A stretch of 64,000 bases of DNA from Verticillium longisporum (lineage: Eukaryota > Ascomycota > Sordariomycetes > Glomerellales > Plectosphaerellaceae), in NCBI GenBank assembly GCA_019188255.1, contig JAETXT010000001.1, positions 1,550,001-1,614,000 on the forward strand, given 5' to 3'. Shown here piece after piece: positions 12,459 through 22,965 of the stretch (position 1 is its first letter; the number at the start of each line of letters is the position of its first letter). The notes beneath the pieces are model-generated. The model was given only the letters and a program-made list of their open reading frames with translations. It ran no database searches and was not told the DNA's origin. Position numbers and translations under genes: made by a program.

Positions 12459-13052
12459 TCATGCAGCAAACGTGCCGCCCTTGATGCCGTGCCTCCAACC
12501 CATGTAGCCCACCGTCCCAACAACGCTGCCCAGCCCAGCAACACCAACAAGGCCCCTCCACCCGAGATGTGCCATCTGCTTGCGGAAGCTCACGCCTGCA
12601 ATTCCCAACGCCGCGAGACTCGCGCCGTACGTCCAGTCATCGACCTCGGTCTGAAACGGGTTGGCCCTGAGCCTCCAGCTGCGGTCGAGCCACTCGACCT
12701 CATCCCTCCCCCACATGTGCGCTATCGTGATGAGCGCTGTGACACCCACCGCCGCGACCGTCGCAGACCCTACCGTGCCGAGCAGCCGGGCGGCTCGCAG
12801 CGGGTTTGCCGACGCATTCGCCGAGGGAGCGGCCGTCTTGGCGAGGGTCGTGGAAGCTCGGATCGTCGCGGCGTCGGCGGGCGCGTAGGCGAGGAAGGGC
12901 ACGCGGGACCCGGCGGCTGAGCGCAGGGCAAAGGTGCCGAGGCCGAGGATGGAACCCATGGTGGCGGCGCGCGTGAGGACGTGGGTCCAGAGAATGGTGC
13001 GGGCGAGCGGCTGGTCCTCCGCGAATGCCGTGTGCGGGAAGAAGCGGGACAT
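12459..13052 (-). CDS. DUF1757-type small membrane protein
   Basis: Single-exon protein of 197 residues with the N-terminus MSRFFPHTAFAEDQPLART. From memory of the family it fits the fungal protein of unknown function DUF1757 (PF08560), including the conserved 'MWGRDEVEWLDRSWRL' and 'VGTVGYMGWRHGIKGG' segments. Several Gly/Ala-rich hydrophobic stretches (about residues 32-48, 90-112, 144-160 and 165-182) suggest a multi-pass membrane protein, possibly mitochondrial. Function unknown. It is divergent from the GH16 gene, 2.3 kb away. The stop is TGA at 12459-12461. Confidence 0.8.
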   Translation of the reverse strand: MSRFFPHTAFAEDQPLARTILWTHVLTRAATMGSILGLGTFALRSAAGSRVPFLAYAPADAATIRASTTLAKTAAPSANASANPLRAARLLGTVGSATVAAVGVTALITIAHMWGRDEVEWLDRSWRLRANPFQTEVDDWTYGASLAALGIAGVSFRKQMAHLGWRGLVGVAGLGSVVGTVGYMGWRHGIKGGTFAA

Positions 13053-13453
13053 GGTGGTTGTAGAGGGAGATGCCAGTGGCCGGCGAGTTCAGACGAGCTG
13101 CGGTGGTGCCTCGAGTCGGAAGAGCTGGGAGGTGTCAAGTGAAAAGCGCTTCTGTAAAGAGGTGTCCTGATGAGGCTTCCCGAGAAGAACGTGAAATAAG
13201 ACAGTAGTAGCGTGAGTCTGGAGCTTGTTGACGGCGGGAAGAAATCTGTCGGGAACTGCGCGCTGTTTCACAATGCCGCATGCTTTTCTTTTATCAGGCC
13301 AAGTTGACATTGGGTGTATGGGCGTCATCGACGCCAACGTCAGCCCCAGCTGAAGACGGGCAGTCCACGCGGCACGGGTTAGCCGGAGGATGCCATTGAA
13401 GAATGAGTACGCTGGGCCTTATGAATCGCAGTGAACCCAGAAGACAGGACGGG

Positions 13454-13492
13454 CGAATTGGCCAGCCGAATTGGCCAGCCGAATTGGCCAGC
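13454..13492. repeat. 13-base tandem repeat, three perfect copies
   Basis: The unit CGAATTGGCCAGC is repeated three times head to tail. It contains the palindrome TTGGCCA(A), so the array can form local hairpins. Confidence 0.95.
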
Positions 13493-13653
13493 CGGCTGGC
13501 ACCTGTGGTGCTGCGAGTCCGAGGGCAGGTGCCAGTGAGCTACATGTACCTGTGAGGTGCTGCTCTGGCTCCGTCTGAGCTGGAAGGAGCGACGAATGAA
13601 ACGCTTGGTAATGGTCATGGCGCATCGCATGGTGGCCCTGCCACTAAAATGGG

Positions 13654-13713
13654 GGCAGGCAAGGCAGGCAGGCAAGGCAGGCAAGGCAGGCAAGGCAGGC
13701 AAGGCAGGCAGGT
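13654..13713. repeat. 9-base minisatellite (GCAAGGCAG)n
   Basis: Five or more near-perfect copies of GCAAGGCAG with a GGCA/GGCAA sub-periodicity, in the divergent promoter region. Confidence 0.93.
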
Positions 13714-15276
13714 GCACTCACTGCTGACTGGCTGGCAAGCTGGGCAGGCAAGTGATACGGTGCTCCAAAAGGCAGGAACGAGTAGCATCGCTCTGCTGAC
13801 TCATGCCCTGGCCGGATACCTTCATTGCTGTGCAGACCCCATGCTCCCCCCTAAACACCACCACCCCCTCCCCCTCCCCCATCAACTTGAACATCACGGC
13901 CCCCGGCACCCATCCCCCATCACCCCATCGCGTGTTGTCTCGCGTCCGACACACACTCGGCCGGACCGTGAATTCGCCTAATGACCACACCCTCGAACTC
14001 GCCGCCCAATCCACGCGACCAGGTTTTTATCGGCCCGTCACGGGCGTCAAGAAACGTGCCCCAGAGTCTTCTGCCATGCTTTCGACTTTGCGGAAGCCTT
14101 CTTCCGCTCGAAGCGCCGTTCTCCCTTCACATGCTTTTCTTTTTTTCTTTTGCAAAAACGCTCGTCTACACCGTTTTTCATGACTTGCACTTGCAAAATG
14201 TTCAAGTCAAGAAGCCAGGCACCCCTTCACATCAAGTTGATGCATGGGATAGACAGCCTCGCCGGCGAAGCGCCGAAGCCCAGGTCGGTATTGCTGCCCC
14301 TTCGGGCCAAGTGTCGCCTGTCGAGGGTGCTTCACCTGAACCCCGCGCCCGGGGGACCTGGGGAAGAGCATGGATAGTCAGGCACGCGAATAAGCTTCTA
14401 CCCCGATCGCCTCTACAAGCCTTGAGCAGCCACCAGTGCCGGCATAGACGCCGGCCTTGATCAGATCGGATCTGTCTGTTCTGTCTGCCCACGGCATGGC
14501 TTTGTCCCAATAAGGGCGTGTCTCCGAGTTGCAAAGCCGATCAACGTTGCGAAGTGACGACCACTGCGTCCCGAATCGAATTGTCAATCAACCGTGTTCG
14601 TGGACATGGGTTCAGCCGCTCGCCGTCTGATAGATCGTACCATACACCGCAACTGCGACGCAAGATCGATCAGCAGAACGCCCTGGATCCTGGAGTCCCC
14701 ACGATCTGGCACCAGCCTAGCTCCGATCAGGACGCACCCCCGTTTTGCCGTCCGGGGTGTCGACCTTCTCTTCGCGCCTTTGTCACGCGACCATTGGCCC
14801 GTCACTTTCCTGAACAGACGCGATCCTACCTTGCCCATCATGAGATGCCAGGTCCCGCGGCTTTACTGACAGCCCCTGACATCAATCTACTGGCGCCAAG
14901 CTTGGGAATAGGGTCGCATCCTGGAGAAGGGCCTTTTCTGCCCCTCGGTCTAGATGACCAGTGTCAGCTTTTCTACGGGCCGATGGGTCTCGCGGCGTGA
15001 TCTCGACTTTTCTACCCCCTTGGCATCCGGCGCATATTCTCTCAGAGGGTTGTGGGTGGCTTCTCTGCCTCGAGCTGGAGTCATGCCTTCACAGGATAGG
15101 AGCGCTCGGCATCATGAAATTAACTGAATGCAGACAAGGAGGGCCGTGGTCGAGAACTATAAGTATGGTCCGGAGTCGTGCTTCACTGCGACTTGATGTT
15201 GAGACCTCAGCAGACAGCCCAGTGAACCAGCCTTCTCCTCCTCGCATCCAGCACGCCTCCTCTTGCTGCAACTCTG

Positions 15277-15282
15277 TATATA
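15277..15282 (+). promoter_or_regulatory. TATA box of the GH16 gene
   Basis: TATATA about 80 bases before the GH16 start codon, in the proper position for a core promoter if the 5' UTR is short. A second AT motif (CTATAAGT) lies about 120 bases further upstream. Confidence 0.5.
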
Positions 15283-15309
15283 GAAAGGCACCTTCGTCAC
15301 CACCGCCAT

Positions 15310-15358
15310 GTAAGTTTGTGCTTCCAGCCGCGCATGGCAGCCACAGCTAACCGGCCAG
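15310..15358 (+). other. probable 5' UTR intron of the GH16 gene
   Basis: GTAAGT donor, CTAAC branch site and CCAG acceptor span 49 bases that end one base before the codon context C-ATG at 15360. Unspliced RNA would contain an ATG directly followed by TAA at 15308-15313 and an out-of-frame ATG at 15334. Splicing removes both. Confidence 0.6.
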
Positions 15359-15359
15359 C

Positions 15360-16312
15360 ATGGTTTTCGCCCACTTGCTCGCCGCCGCTCTGGCTCTCCC
15401 CGCCGTTCGCGCAGCTGTGCCCTCAATTCCCGGATTCTCCCTCACCTGGTCCGACGACTTTGTCGGCACGGCCAACAGCCTGCCCAACCCCACCACCTAG
15501 ATCCTCGACACGGGCACCGGGTCCCCGGGTGGTCCTCCTCAGTGGGGAACCTGGGAGATCCAGTCCTACACCAGCAGCCCCGCCAACCTCAAGCTCAACG
15601 GCAACGGCGCTCTGCAGATCACGGCTCTGAAGAACAGCGCTGGGCAGTGGACATCGGCACGCATCGAGTCACAGCGCTCTGACTTTGTTGCGCGCCCCGG
15701 TGGTCGTATGCGCATCCAGGCAAGCCTGAACCTACCCGTCGTCGGGTCGAACGGCATTGGCTATTGGCCTGCCTTCTGGACCCTCGGCCGTTCCTACCGT
15801 GGCAACTACCAGTACGTTGTTCATTCTGCCCTTTGCGCCCCGACCTTTCATCCTGTGCCATGAGCTGACAGCAAGACAGAAACTGGCCGTCCGTTGGCGA
15901 GTTTGACATTATGGAGAACGTGAACGGTATCAACCGCGTCTGGGGCGTGATGCACTGCGGCACCAACCCTGGCGGCCCCTGCCGTGAGACCGATGGCCTC
16001 GTTGGCAGCCGCCAGTGCCCCAACAGCCCCTGCCAGGGCAACTACCACACCTACACCCTCGAGGTTGACCGTACGCAGGCCCTCGAGGCTGTGCGCTGGT
16101 TCGTTGATGGCATTCTCTTCTGGCAGATCGTCTCGACGGACCTGCCGGCCGATGTGTGGGCGCAGAGCGTGCACAACCCGCACTTTATCCTGCTGAACCT
16201 GGCCATCGGCGGTGCCTTCCCTAACAACAACTACGGCAGCCAGACGCCGCTAGCGAGCACCATCTCTGGGGGTACGCTGCAGGCAGAGTACATTGCTGTC
16301 TACAACAGCTAG
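15360..16312 (+). CDS. secreted GH16 endo-beta-glucanase, interrupted by an in-frame TAG
   Basis: Glycoside hydrolase family 16 enzyme acting on beta-1,3(4)-glucans, secreted. Two exons (15360-15811 and 15880-16312, 68-base intron), 294 codons. A signal peptide covers about residues 1-18 (MVFAHLLAAALALPAVRA). The GH16 catalytic motif is intact as GEFDIMENVN, with nucleophile and acid/base Glu in the E-x-D-x-x-E arrangement. Downstream 'HNPHFILLNLAIGGAFP' is typical of the fold. Codon 47 (15498-15500) is TAG where family context ('NPTT?ILDTG') expects Trp (TGG), so a single G-to-A change truncates the protein before the catalytic domain. The remaining frame and the intron are undamaged, so the change is recent or an error. 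Confidence 0.88.
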
Positions 16313-16411
16313 ATCGTGGGATGTCTTCAGCAGGACAGGGAAGGGGAGCGCCAATGCTTGGGACAGTCACTACATGCGCGGGCTTTTCGTTGTACATCCT
16401 GGACCTTTTGA

Positions 16412-16458
16412 CCGTACATTCTCCGTACATTTCCCTCCGTACATTTTCCTCCGTACAT
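16412..16458. repeat. short imperfect tandem repeat, CCGTACATTTtCCT unit
   Basis: Four occurrences of CCGTACAT spaced 9-16 bases apart just after the GH16 stop codon, probably within its 3' UTR. Confidence 0.75.
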
Positions 16459-17019
16459 CTTATGATCATGAGCTATTGCGTATTCACAAATGTCCACCTG
16501 TTCGCGCCTTGGTCAAACGTCGTGATCATGACTTCGACCCGAGGTATGTGACATGTGGTACTGATAGGTTGGTGCCGTAACTGTACCCCTTTTCTCGAGG
16601 AAATGGTTCTAGGCTCCCTATTGGCGGACTGCCAGCCTACGACTTGCGCAAAACACGTGCCAAGAAGTCCATCAAACTATTGTAAAGTGGAAAAAAAGTA
16701 TTCTTGTTACTTCACTGGTTGTCTGGCTACAAGCCTAATATGGACTTGTAGTTGTACTTGTGTTCATCATCAAAGCGATAACGTATCAAGACGTTCCTCT
16801 GAAAGACACAAATTATTCAATCTCTGACTACCTTACTAAAACGATACGTACTCAGCTGCTCCAATTAACATACAGGACAACAACAGCTTTCGTCACTTTG
16901 TTCGTTTCGTGTAATAGAAGCTCAGCGTCGTCACCAAAAGGCGCACATGGCTCGACATATCATGGCATACCGATCGACCGCCTCAGCACACGACGCCCAT
17001 GAGAAGAACGGAAGAAGGG

Positions 17020-17025
17020 AAAAAA
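17020..17025 (-). terminator. pol III T-run terminator of the tRNA
   Basis: Six T residues on the minus strand, nine bases past the tRNA discriminator base. Confidence 0.75.
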
Positions 17026-17033
17026 GAGAGACT

Positions 17034-17165
17034 TGGCTGTGGGTGGAATCGAACCACCGACCTCCCGGGCGGAGAAGATAAACCATGTACGGTTCTAGGT
17101 CTGCGGGAGCGGAAAGGGTTCTAGGAGGAAGAAACCCGGGCGCTCTACCACTGAGCTACACAGCC
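17034..17165 (-). tRNA. intron-containing tRNA, anticodon uncertain
   Basis: On the minus strand all four arms pair perfectly: acceptor GGCTGTG/CACAGCC, D-stem GCTC/GAGC, anticodon stem CCCGG/CCGGG, T-stem GGTGG/CCACC with loop TTCGATT. Box A (TAGCTCAGTGG) and box B (GGTTCGATTCC) are good. About 60 bases interrupt the anticodon loop, as expected for a nuclear tRNA intron after position 37. With the canonical splice position the loop reads G-T-TTC-T/C, giving anticodon UUC. Position 32 (G) and 37 (T) are unusual, so I do not assign the amino acid firmly. A T6 terminator follows. Confidence 0.85.
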
Positions 17166-17581
17166 TTGTTGGGAAGGCTTAGGACGTATTTTTCTTATCA
17201 AGCATACGGGCAGTCCAGGCATACAGACGGGCTTGCGCGAGTGGCGCCCAATGTGGACGGTGTTGAGGTTTGTCGGGGCTGAAGTATGCGGCACCGTGAG
17301 GGCATCGGCCGAGCGTCGTCCAGGGAACACTGCTCTGGTGCAAATCATGTGAATGACTTAATGATTGTAGCAGCCCAGGCCACCAGCAATGACCACCCCA
17401 TACCTAGCTATTCTTAAACGTAGCTTATAGATGCTGTCCTGAGCCCGTGTCCGAACCGCCTACGCCAGTGCTTCAAACGCTCCATTATGTAAACCGTGCC
17501 TTGCGGAGCATGCCAATCAGTCGTCGTCAGTCATCTCCATCATGCTTTCGCCCTTTTCATCCTCGTCCATGAGAGGCCCCT
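17166..17581. other. intergenic between tRNA and CUT9
   Basis: Contains tRNA upstream sequence and the CUT9 3' UTR side. No other feature recognised. Confidence 0.5.
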
Positions 17582-19434
17582 CTACCGGCCCGCCGCTTTT
17601 CCTTTGCCCTTGGCATCACCCTTCCTACGGGGTCGCGCCAGTTTCTCCTTGGCATGCGCCTTGCCCATGTCGAGGTCATATTCAAACGCATCGAGCTCAT
17701 CATTGTCCGCAACATCGATAAACATGGACTCTTGAAGAGCCTTGTTGAGCAACTCTGTTGCGATGCCGTCTTGAGGGTGGATTGCCAACGCCTCATGGAG
17801 CGGGATGATGGCCCGCTCGGGCTGACCGTTTTCCAGGTAGATCAGTCCCTTGGCGCTCAGTATCGCCGAGTCTTTACCGCCAAGACGCAGGACCTCGTTG
17901 AACTCTTGGAGCGCGTCACTCCACCTCCGGAGACGACGGTAGGCATGGGCCAGATTCGTGCGAGCAGAAAGCCAAGCGCTAGGGTCGGCATCAATCTCGC
18001 CGGCGATCTGTATCGCGCGAAGGAAGAAGCGAACGGCCTCCTCTGGCTTCACCTGGTGGTACTTGACAACGCACATCTCGTTCAGAAGGAGGGGATCTGT
18101 CTTGCAGAGCCCGTATGCAGTCTTGAGAAACTCCTCTGCCAGCGTCATGTTGTTGAGCGCATGGTGTTGCATGCCGAGGAACACTTGCGGAAGATGTGTA
18201 CCCATGAACAACCTGGCGGCTGTCGAGTAGGCCGATATGGCTTGGTCGTGTTCGCCCTCAGCCGCAAAAGTGTGCGCGAAGCCGATCCAGGCTGGACCAA
18301 AGTGCGCATCCATCATGCTCGCCTTGCTGAAGTATCTGCGAGCCTCGGCAATCTTGTCAATAGCAAAATAATACGTGCCCACAGCCAGCCAAGAGCACGG
18401 CTCCTCGGGATGGTGGTCGGCCAGGTCGTGCGCCACTAGGAAAAGGGCGTTCTTCATCTTGAGCTCGAACAAGCACGCAAGGTGCAGAGGATAAATGCTA
18501 AAGTTGTACTTGTCGTCTTGCAGCACAGAATCAGTGATACCAAGGGCCTCTCGGTACCGACATTGGGTGTAAAGAAGGTCTGCTTTGGCCAACAAAAGAT
18601 CCGGGTTGTCAGCGAGGCGGTAGTGTGTCGATAATGAGTCGTATGCTGTCGTAAAATTGGAGGGGTCGCGATACTTCGAGAGCCTTGTTGTGTACAGCAT
18701 CTTCGTAAAGTCGGCAGCCTCCTGCGAGGCAGAGACGTCCCCTGGCACACTGACGGCGTCGAAATCGAGAGTCTCCAGGAACTGCCACTCCTCGTCCGGT
18801 GACAGCAAAGAATTGCTCATGAGTTGCTGAAACGCTTCGAAGCACTGCACGTCGATCTTGACGGCATCCTTGTAGCACTCTTTGGCGCGGTCGAAAGCAT
18901 TCTGCTTGGCATAGCAGATGCCTCGCAGGTAGCACATGGCCGCCTCGTATTTTCGGTTCGCCGACTCCTCTTCGGCCGCCTCGTCGCGGGCCATACGACC
19001 GCCTTTAGCAAGAGCCGCATGCCTGCTCTGGAGGCCCGTGTGCTGCACCTTCCGCTTGTTGCTCGCATTCGCAATGAGATGCACGGGGTTTCGGTCTCCA
19101 AGAAGACCAAGCGCTTCGTCGTATCGGGACTGCTTGATAAGACAGTGCGCAGCGAGGTAGCGACAGGAGGTATTCCGAGTGATCAGGTCTTGTTTCGAGA
19201 GGAAGGTTTGGGCACGTGTGTAATTGCCCGTGGCAAAATGAACCTGTGCCAACCAGAATGCATCCTTATCGTCATCTTGCGGCGCCCGTGTTAGCTTCGT
19301 CTCTCGAACCAGTGTGCAATCGTATGCGCTGACTGACTGGTCAGGGCAAGCAGCTTGTCGCCCACGAAGATGGCGGAATCGTACTGTGCCTTATTGAGGG
19401 CATCCTGGCGCCATTCCCGCAGGAATTTCTCCAT
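17582..19434 (-). CDS. CUT9: anaphase-promoting complex subunit CUT9/Cdc16 (APC6)
   Basis: TPR scaffold subunit of the anaphase-promoting complex/cyclosome, the ubiquitin ligase that triggers anaphase and mitotic exit. Two exons (19434-19338 and 19275-17582) split by a 62-base GTCAGT..CTAAC..AAG intron. The splice recreates 'LALTNDDKDAFWLAQVHF', the family signature at the N-terminus. About 596 residues. Repeated TPR helices run through the whole protein, for example 'AYRRLRRWSDALQEFNEVL' and 'ENGQPERAIIPLHEALAIHP'. The region 'PVHLIANASNKRKVQHTG' followed by an acidic loop is typical of this subunit. The tail is Lys/Gly-rich and basic. Frame is intact. The start at 19434 matches 'MEKFLREWRQDALNK', the usual N-terminus. 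Confidence 0.92.
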
Positions 19435-20880
19435 GCTCGAAGGGTCAATGGGCGAAACGGTTGCTCAGCGCATCAGGTTCGCTCCGGTTGCACCGCAAGG
19501 GGCGAGCACGAGACGCAAGGGGGCGAGCACGAGAGGCGCAGCTGGTGTTGATTGTGTTGGTGATTTGGAGGCTGTTTACCGCCTTCTATGTCTGGTGGAG
19601 TCGCGACTGGGGCGCGTCGCCAGAGTGGGATGAGGTCAGAAAGACAGAAGCAAAGCAGCCAGGAGCCAGGGTGAAATGCCAGGCGTAGGCGGGGTTCAGT
19701 CAGTGAGGTCATTTCATTGGACGAACTCCAAAATGGGAAGGACGGGCAAGTACCTGAGCAACTGAGGAAGGAAGACTGCGAGCAGCCAGAGTGGGCGGGC
19801 ACAGACAGTCGCGGGTTCCAAACCACGTGGGTCCAAAACCTCGCCAATGTCGGGGCTTCGTATGTAAAGGGGCATGAACGGGGGTAGCGGGTGTGAGGGC
19901 GAGAGTCCTTATTTGGTTTTCAAGGCCAGTCGGATGACAATAGGTTTCTCGCCTCGAGGACGAACCCACCACCTACTTACACAGAAATTTAGTATCCTGT
20001 ATCCTGCATATCATCAAGTCGTAGCGTTGGTGTCGAGCAAGGCAGCAGTACCATCTGCTCACTGATATTGCAGTCAAGAGATGACATGAAGCCTTTTACT
20101 ATAACAAGATGAGCCAGAATGGTAGAGAAAACGATTGTGAAGTCATCGTCGGACTTTAGTGGTTGCCATTCTTTGTTCAGCTACCTTTCTAGGTACCTAG
20201 GAACCTAGCCATGCCCCTTCTAAGCGGACTGCAAACGCCCTGTAGTGATGCATGCCCCGTAGCTCGGGTGGAAACCTGCCCAGGCTAGTGTGACCAAAGG
20301 GAACATTCTACGCGCTGTACTATGACTTTATCCGAGCAACCCCGGTGCTCGTGCGTTTTTCGTCAAGCACTGGAGGAAGTTTCTTTGCTTTGACAACTGG
20401 AAGCGAACCCGAACCTCGAAGCAACTCGCTCGTACCTGCCACTGTCAGACCTTACACCTTTGTGCATACTCTCCTCCAACCAAAGAAATCCTCGCCATAC
20501 CTAATCCCAAATCCAACCGCAACCTGCAATCACCCAGTCGCCCACCTCACCCTCACCTCGCCAAACCATACAACGTCGACGCCTGCGCTCAGCGATCCAG
20601 ATCCATCTTTGTCCGATCCCACCCACACCGTGCAGCCCATTCGACCCAACTCCAGGCCTGCCACCACCACCATTGTCAGAAACCCGATCAACACACCTTG
20701 AATCGTCATCTCCCCTCCCCGACCTCCACGCGCACGCCTCCCCCCTCTCTTCCAACCAGCCACTTTGAGCATTGCCGATCGCGTCCGTCACGCAAAAGGA
20801 GCCGTCCTTCACAATCGAGAAGGAGCCGTCGTCGCAGCCAGGGAATTTTCTAACAAGAGAGAAAGTGCAAGACAGTCCTC
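19435..20880. other. divergent promoter region CUT9 / eIF4E-like
   Basis: 1.4 kb between two divergently transcribed genes. It includes a 20-base duplicated unit (19494-19534), the palindromic CTAGGTACCTAG at about 20190-20201, and probably a long 5' UTR of the eIF4E-like gene. Frames at 20345-20836 are Pro/Thr-rich and unsupported. Confidence 0.5.
19494..19534. repeat. direct duplication of a 20-21-base unit
   Basis: CGCAAGG(G)GGCGAGCACGAGA occurs twice in tandem just upstream of the CUT9 start codon. Confidence 0.85.
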
Positions 20881-22120
20881 ATGGATAACAACCTATGGAC
20901 TCGCCGCACTAAGTAAGTCACTTTGCTTCTGCCTTACCACCAACTACCGCAACCCATTTGCGTCGCTCCCCATTCTCCCAAACACCATGCCTAACCACAT
21001 GCCACAGCTCAGGCAAGCTTTCCCTCTCGACCCCCAGCCATGGCACTTCGACGTCAACGGGCGGCGATTCCGCCCGCAATGGCTCCGGCTCCTTCTCCAA
21101 GAGATTCGGCGGCGCCACCTCCTCCCAAGGCAAAAACGATCCCTTCAGTGCGACGGCCGCTACGACGCCCGGCGGCTCCTCTCTAGCTTCCCCCACCACG
21201 GGAGCATCCAATGCCTTCGGTCTAGGCTCCGGGGCTTTTGCGTCCTTTGGTTCTGCGAAAACCCCCAAGACCCCTGGCAACCCTTTCGAGCTTGCCATGG
21301 GCAAGGCACCTGCGTCCAAGACCCCCGGTGCCGATGGCCAGTCCCCCTCGATGGCCTCTATCGTCGAGACCGGGGCGTCCGCCAACTTCCGGACCGGCCA
21401 GGGCTCTCAGACCAGTTCCGCCCGTGGGTCGTCTGAGGTCGCCCGCCCACAGGCCGGCCTCAAGGTGCACCCTCTGAAATATGAGTGGGTTACCTGGTGC
21501 CGGCCGTGTCAGCCCAAGGGCCAGCCGTACGAGGAGTACGCCAAGTCCCTGACTGCCATGGTCCACTGCAAGACCATCGAGGAGTTTGTCGTCGGCTTCC
21601 GCCACCTCAAGCACCCCTCGGAGTTGCCGGTGGGATGGGAGTACCACTTTTTCAAGAGAGGCATCAGGCCCATCTGGGAGGACGAGATCAACCGCAGCGG
21701 CGGTAAATGGGTCCTGCGTCTGAAGAAGGGCATTGCCGACCGATACTGGGAGGACACGCGCTTTGCGCTCCTTGGCGAGGCCTTCCAGGAGGTCGGCGAG
21801 GAGATCTGCGGTGGCGTTGTCAGCATCCGCAACGGTGAGGATGTTATCAGCATTTGGACTCGTTCGACTGGCGGCCGCGTGCTGAAGATTCGGTATGTTC
21901 ATCTGTTGCTCGTGCCCGCTCCACCTCCCATGACGCTAACGCTTTCGGTCACAGTGAAACCTGGAAGAACTACCTCCAGTGCCCGCCCAACACAATCTTC
22001 GAGTTCAAGTCTCACGACGAGAGCATCCAGCACCGAGCCGCGATCGAGGAGTCCCGCCGCGAGAAGCACCAGGACAAGCGCAAGCAGGCCCCTGGCGATG
22101 AGCAGAAGCAATCTAGTTAG
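20881..22120 (+). CDS. eIF4E-like cap-binding protein (class II / 4EHP type)
   Basis: mRNA 5'-cap-binding protein. Three exons (20881-20912, 21008-21892, 21955-22120; introns of 95 and 62 bases), 360 residues. The first splice joins MDNNLWTRRT to 'NSGKLSLSTPSHG'. Residues 1 to about 145 are a Gly/Ser/Thr/Pro-rich extension; the eIF4E fold follows. It begins 'VHPLKYEWVTWC' and contains 'RPIWEDEINRSGGKWVLRL', with the second cap-sandwich Trp and the WED motif. The equivalent of human Trp56 is Tyr (in QPYEEYAKS), as in 4EHP. The equivalent of Trp73, which contacts eIF4G or 4E-BP, is Val ('EEFVVGFRHL'). This suggests a translational repressor or alternative-cap protein rather than canonical eIF4E. 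The C-terminal tail is charged. Frame intact. Confidence 0.9.
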
Positions 22121-22965
22121 GCACTTCCGGAGCGCGCTCACCTCGCCAACAAGGCCGCTCTCTCCCACAACGCTTTCGAGTCGTTGTTCGACGGCGAATA
22201 CCATGAATTTCTCGCATGCGACCACACAATTTCCGAATCTCTCACCACCCCTGTACAACACCTTTACCATTAGCTTTCGTCAACCGGGCTGCAGCTTTTA
22301 CCACTAGGGACTTCTTATGGGCTTACGAATGAGGCGGAAGGGAGGGCCTAGCAACGACGGGAGGATTGACTTGACGTATTGTGTCTTGGGCATATTTAGG
22401 GGGGTTAGCTTTGGTTGATTTGTTGAGACTCGGTGTACCATACCTATGAGGACGCCCAGCCGACTCGAGCGCGAGGAGCGATGCCTTGTAAGCCCTTGAG
22501 GCTGAGGTTTGAAACTTGAGAAGGAACGACGTGCATTGATGTACCCATGAATTCAACTGTTTCCGCCGGACATTGTTTGCGCGGCAATCGAGTAATCTGG
22601 TGCTTGACACATTCTCGACAATGTCCAACCCCCGTGAATATGACATGGCAGATGCTCACGACATTCTCGGATGATGCCCATTTTCCAGGCTCGGCATTTC
22701 GTCCGATGGCCGTATGAAGCTCGTTGCCTGGATATTTCCCATTCAACGCCAAGTACCTACTATGAAGTCACAACCTACATCACGCACCTGTTGGAGGACA
22801 ACACACCATATTCCAGTCCATCAGTCACGCAACGAAACGCCGCTGATTGTCAGCTCTCCGATTTTACATCCACCTAATTAACATGGTATCAAGTCATCCG
22901 TGCGTCAACCATCCCATAAGACCACTGTGATGGCACGCGACCTTGTAGTACATACACCTCAGGGC
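22121..22965. other. convergent intergenic region
   Basis: 3' UTR sides of the eIF4E-like gene and SAD1. No other feature seen. Confidence 0.5.

Larger units (their letters stand above)
13053..15359. other. 2.3 kb divergent intergenic region with minisatellites
   Basis: Lies between the starts of the DUF1757 and GH16 genes. Two short tandem repeats are present (13454-13492 and 13654-13713). The right end holds the GH16 promoter with a TATATA box. No coding frame with recognisable similarity was found. Confidence 0.5.
16313..17033. other. intergenic 3' to GH16, with short tandem repeat
   Basis: No gene seen. It contains a (T)CCGTACAT repeat near 16412-16458 and the pol III terminator of the tRNA at its right end. 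Confidence 0.5.

Noticed and set aside
13454..13713. Direct repeats considered as a CRISPR array
   Set aside because: Units are contiguous without spacers and the genome is eukaryotic; they are minisatellites.
20345..20836. Plus-strand frames before the eIF4E-like gene
   Set aside because: Thr/Pro-rich without similarity; position fits a leader sequence of the eIF4E-like gene.
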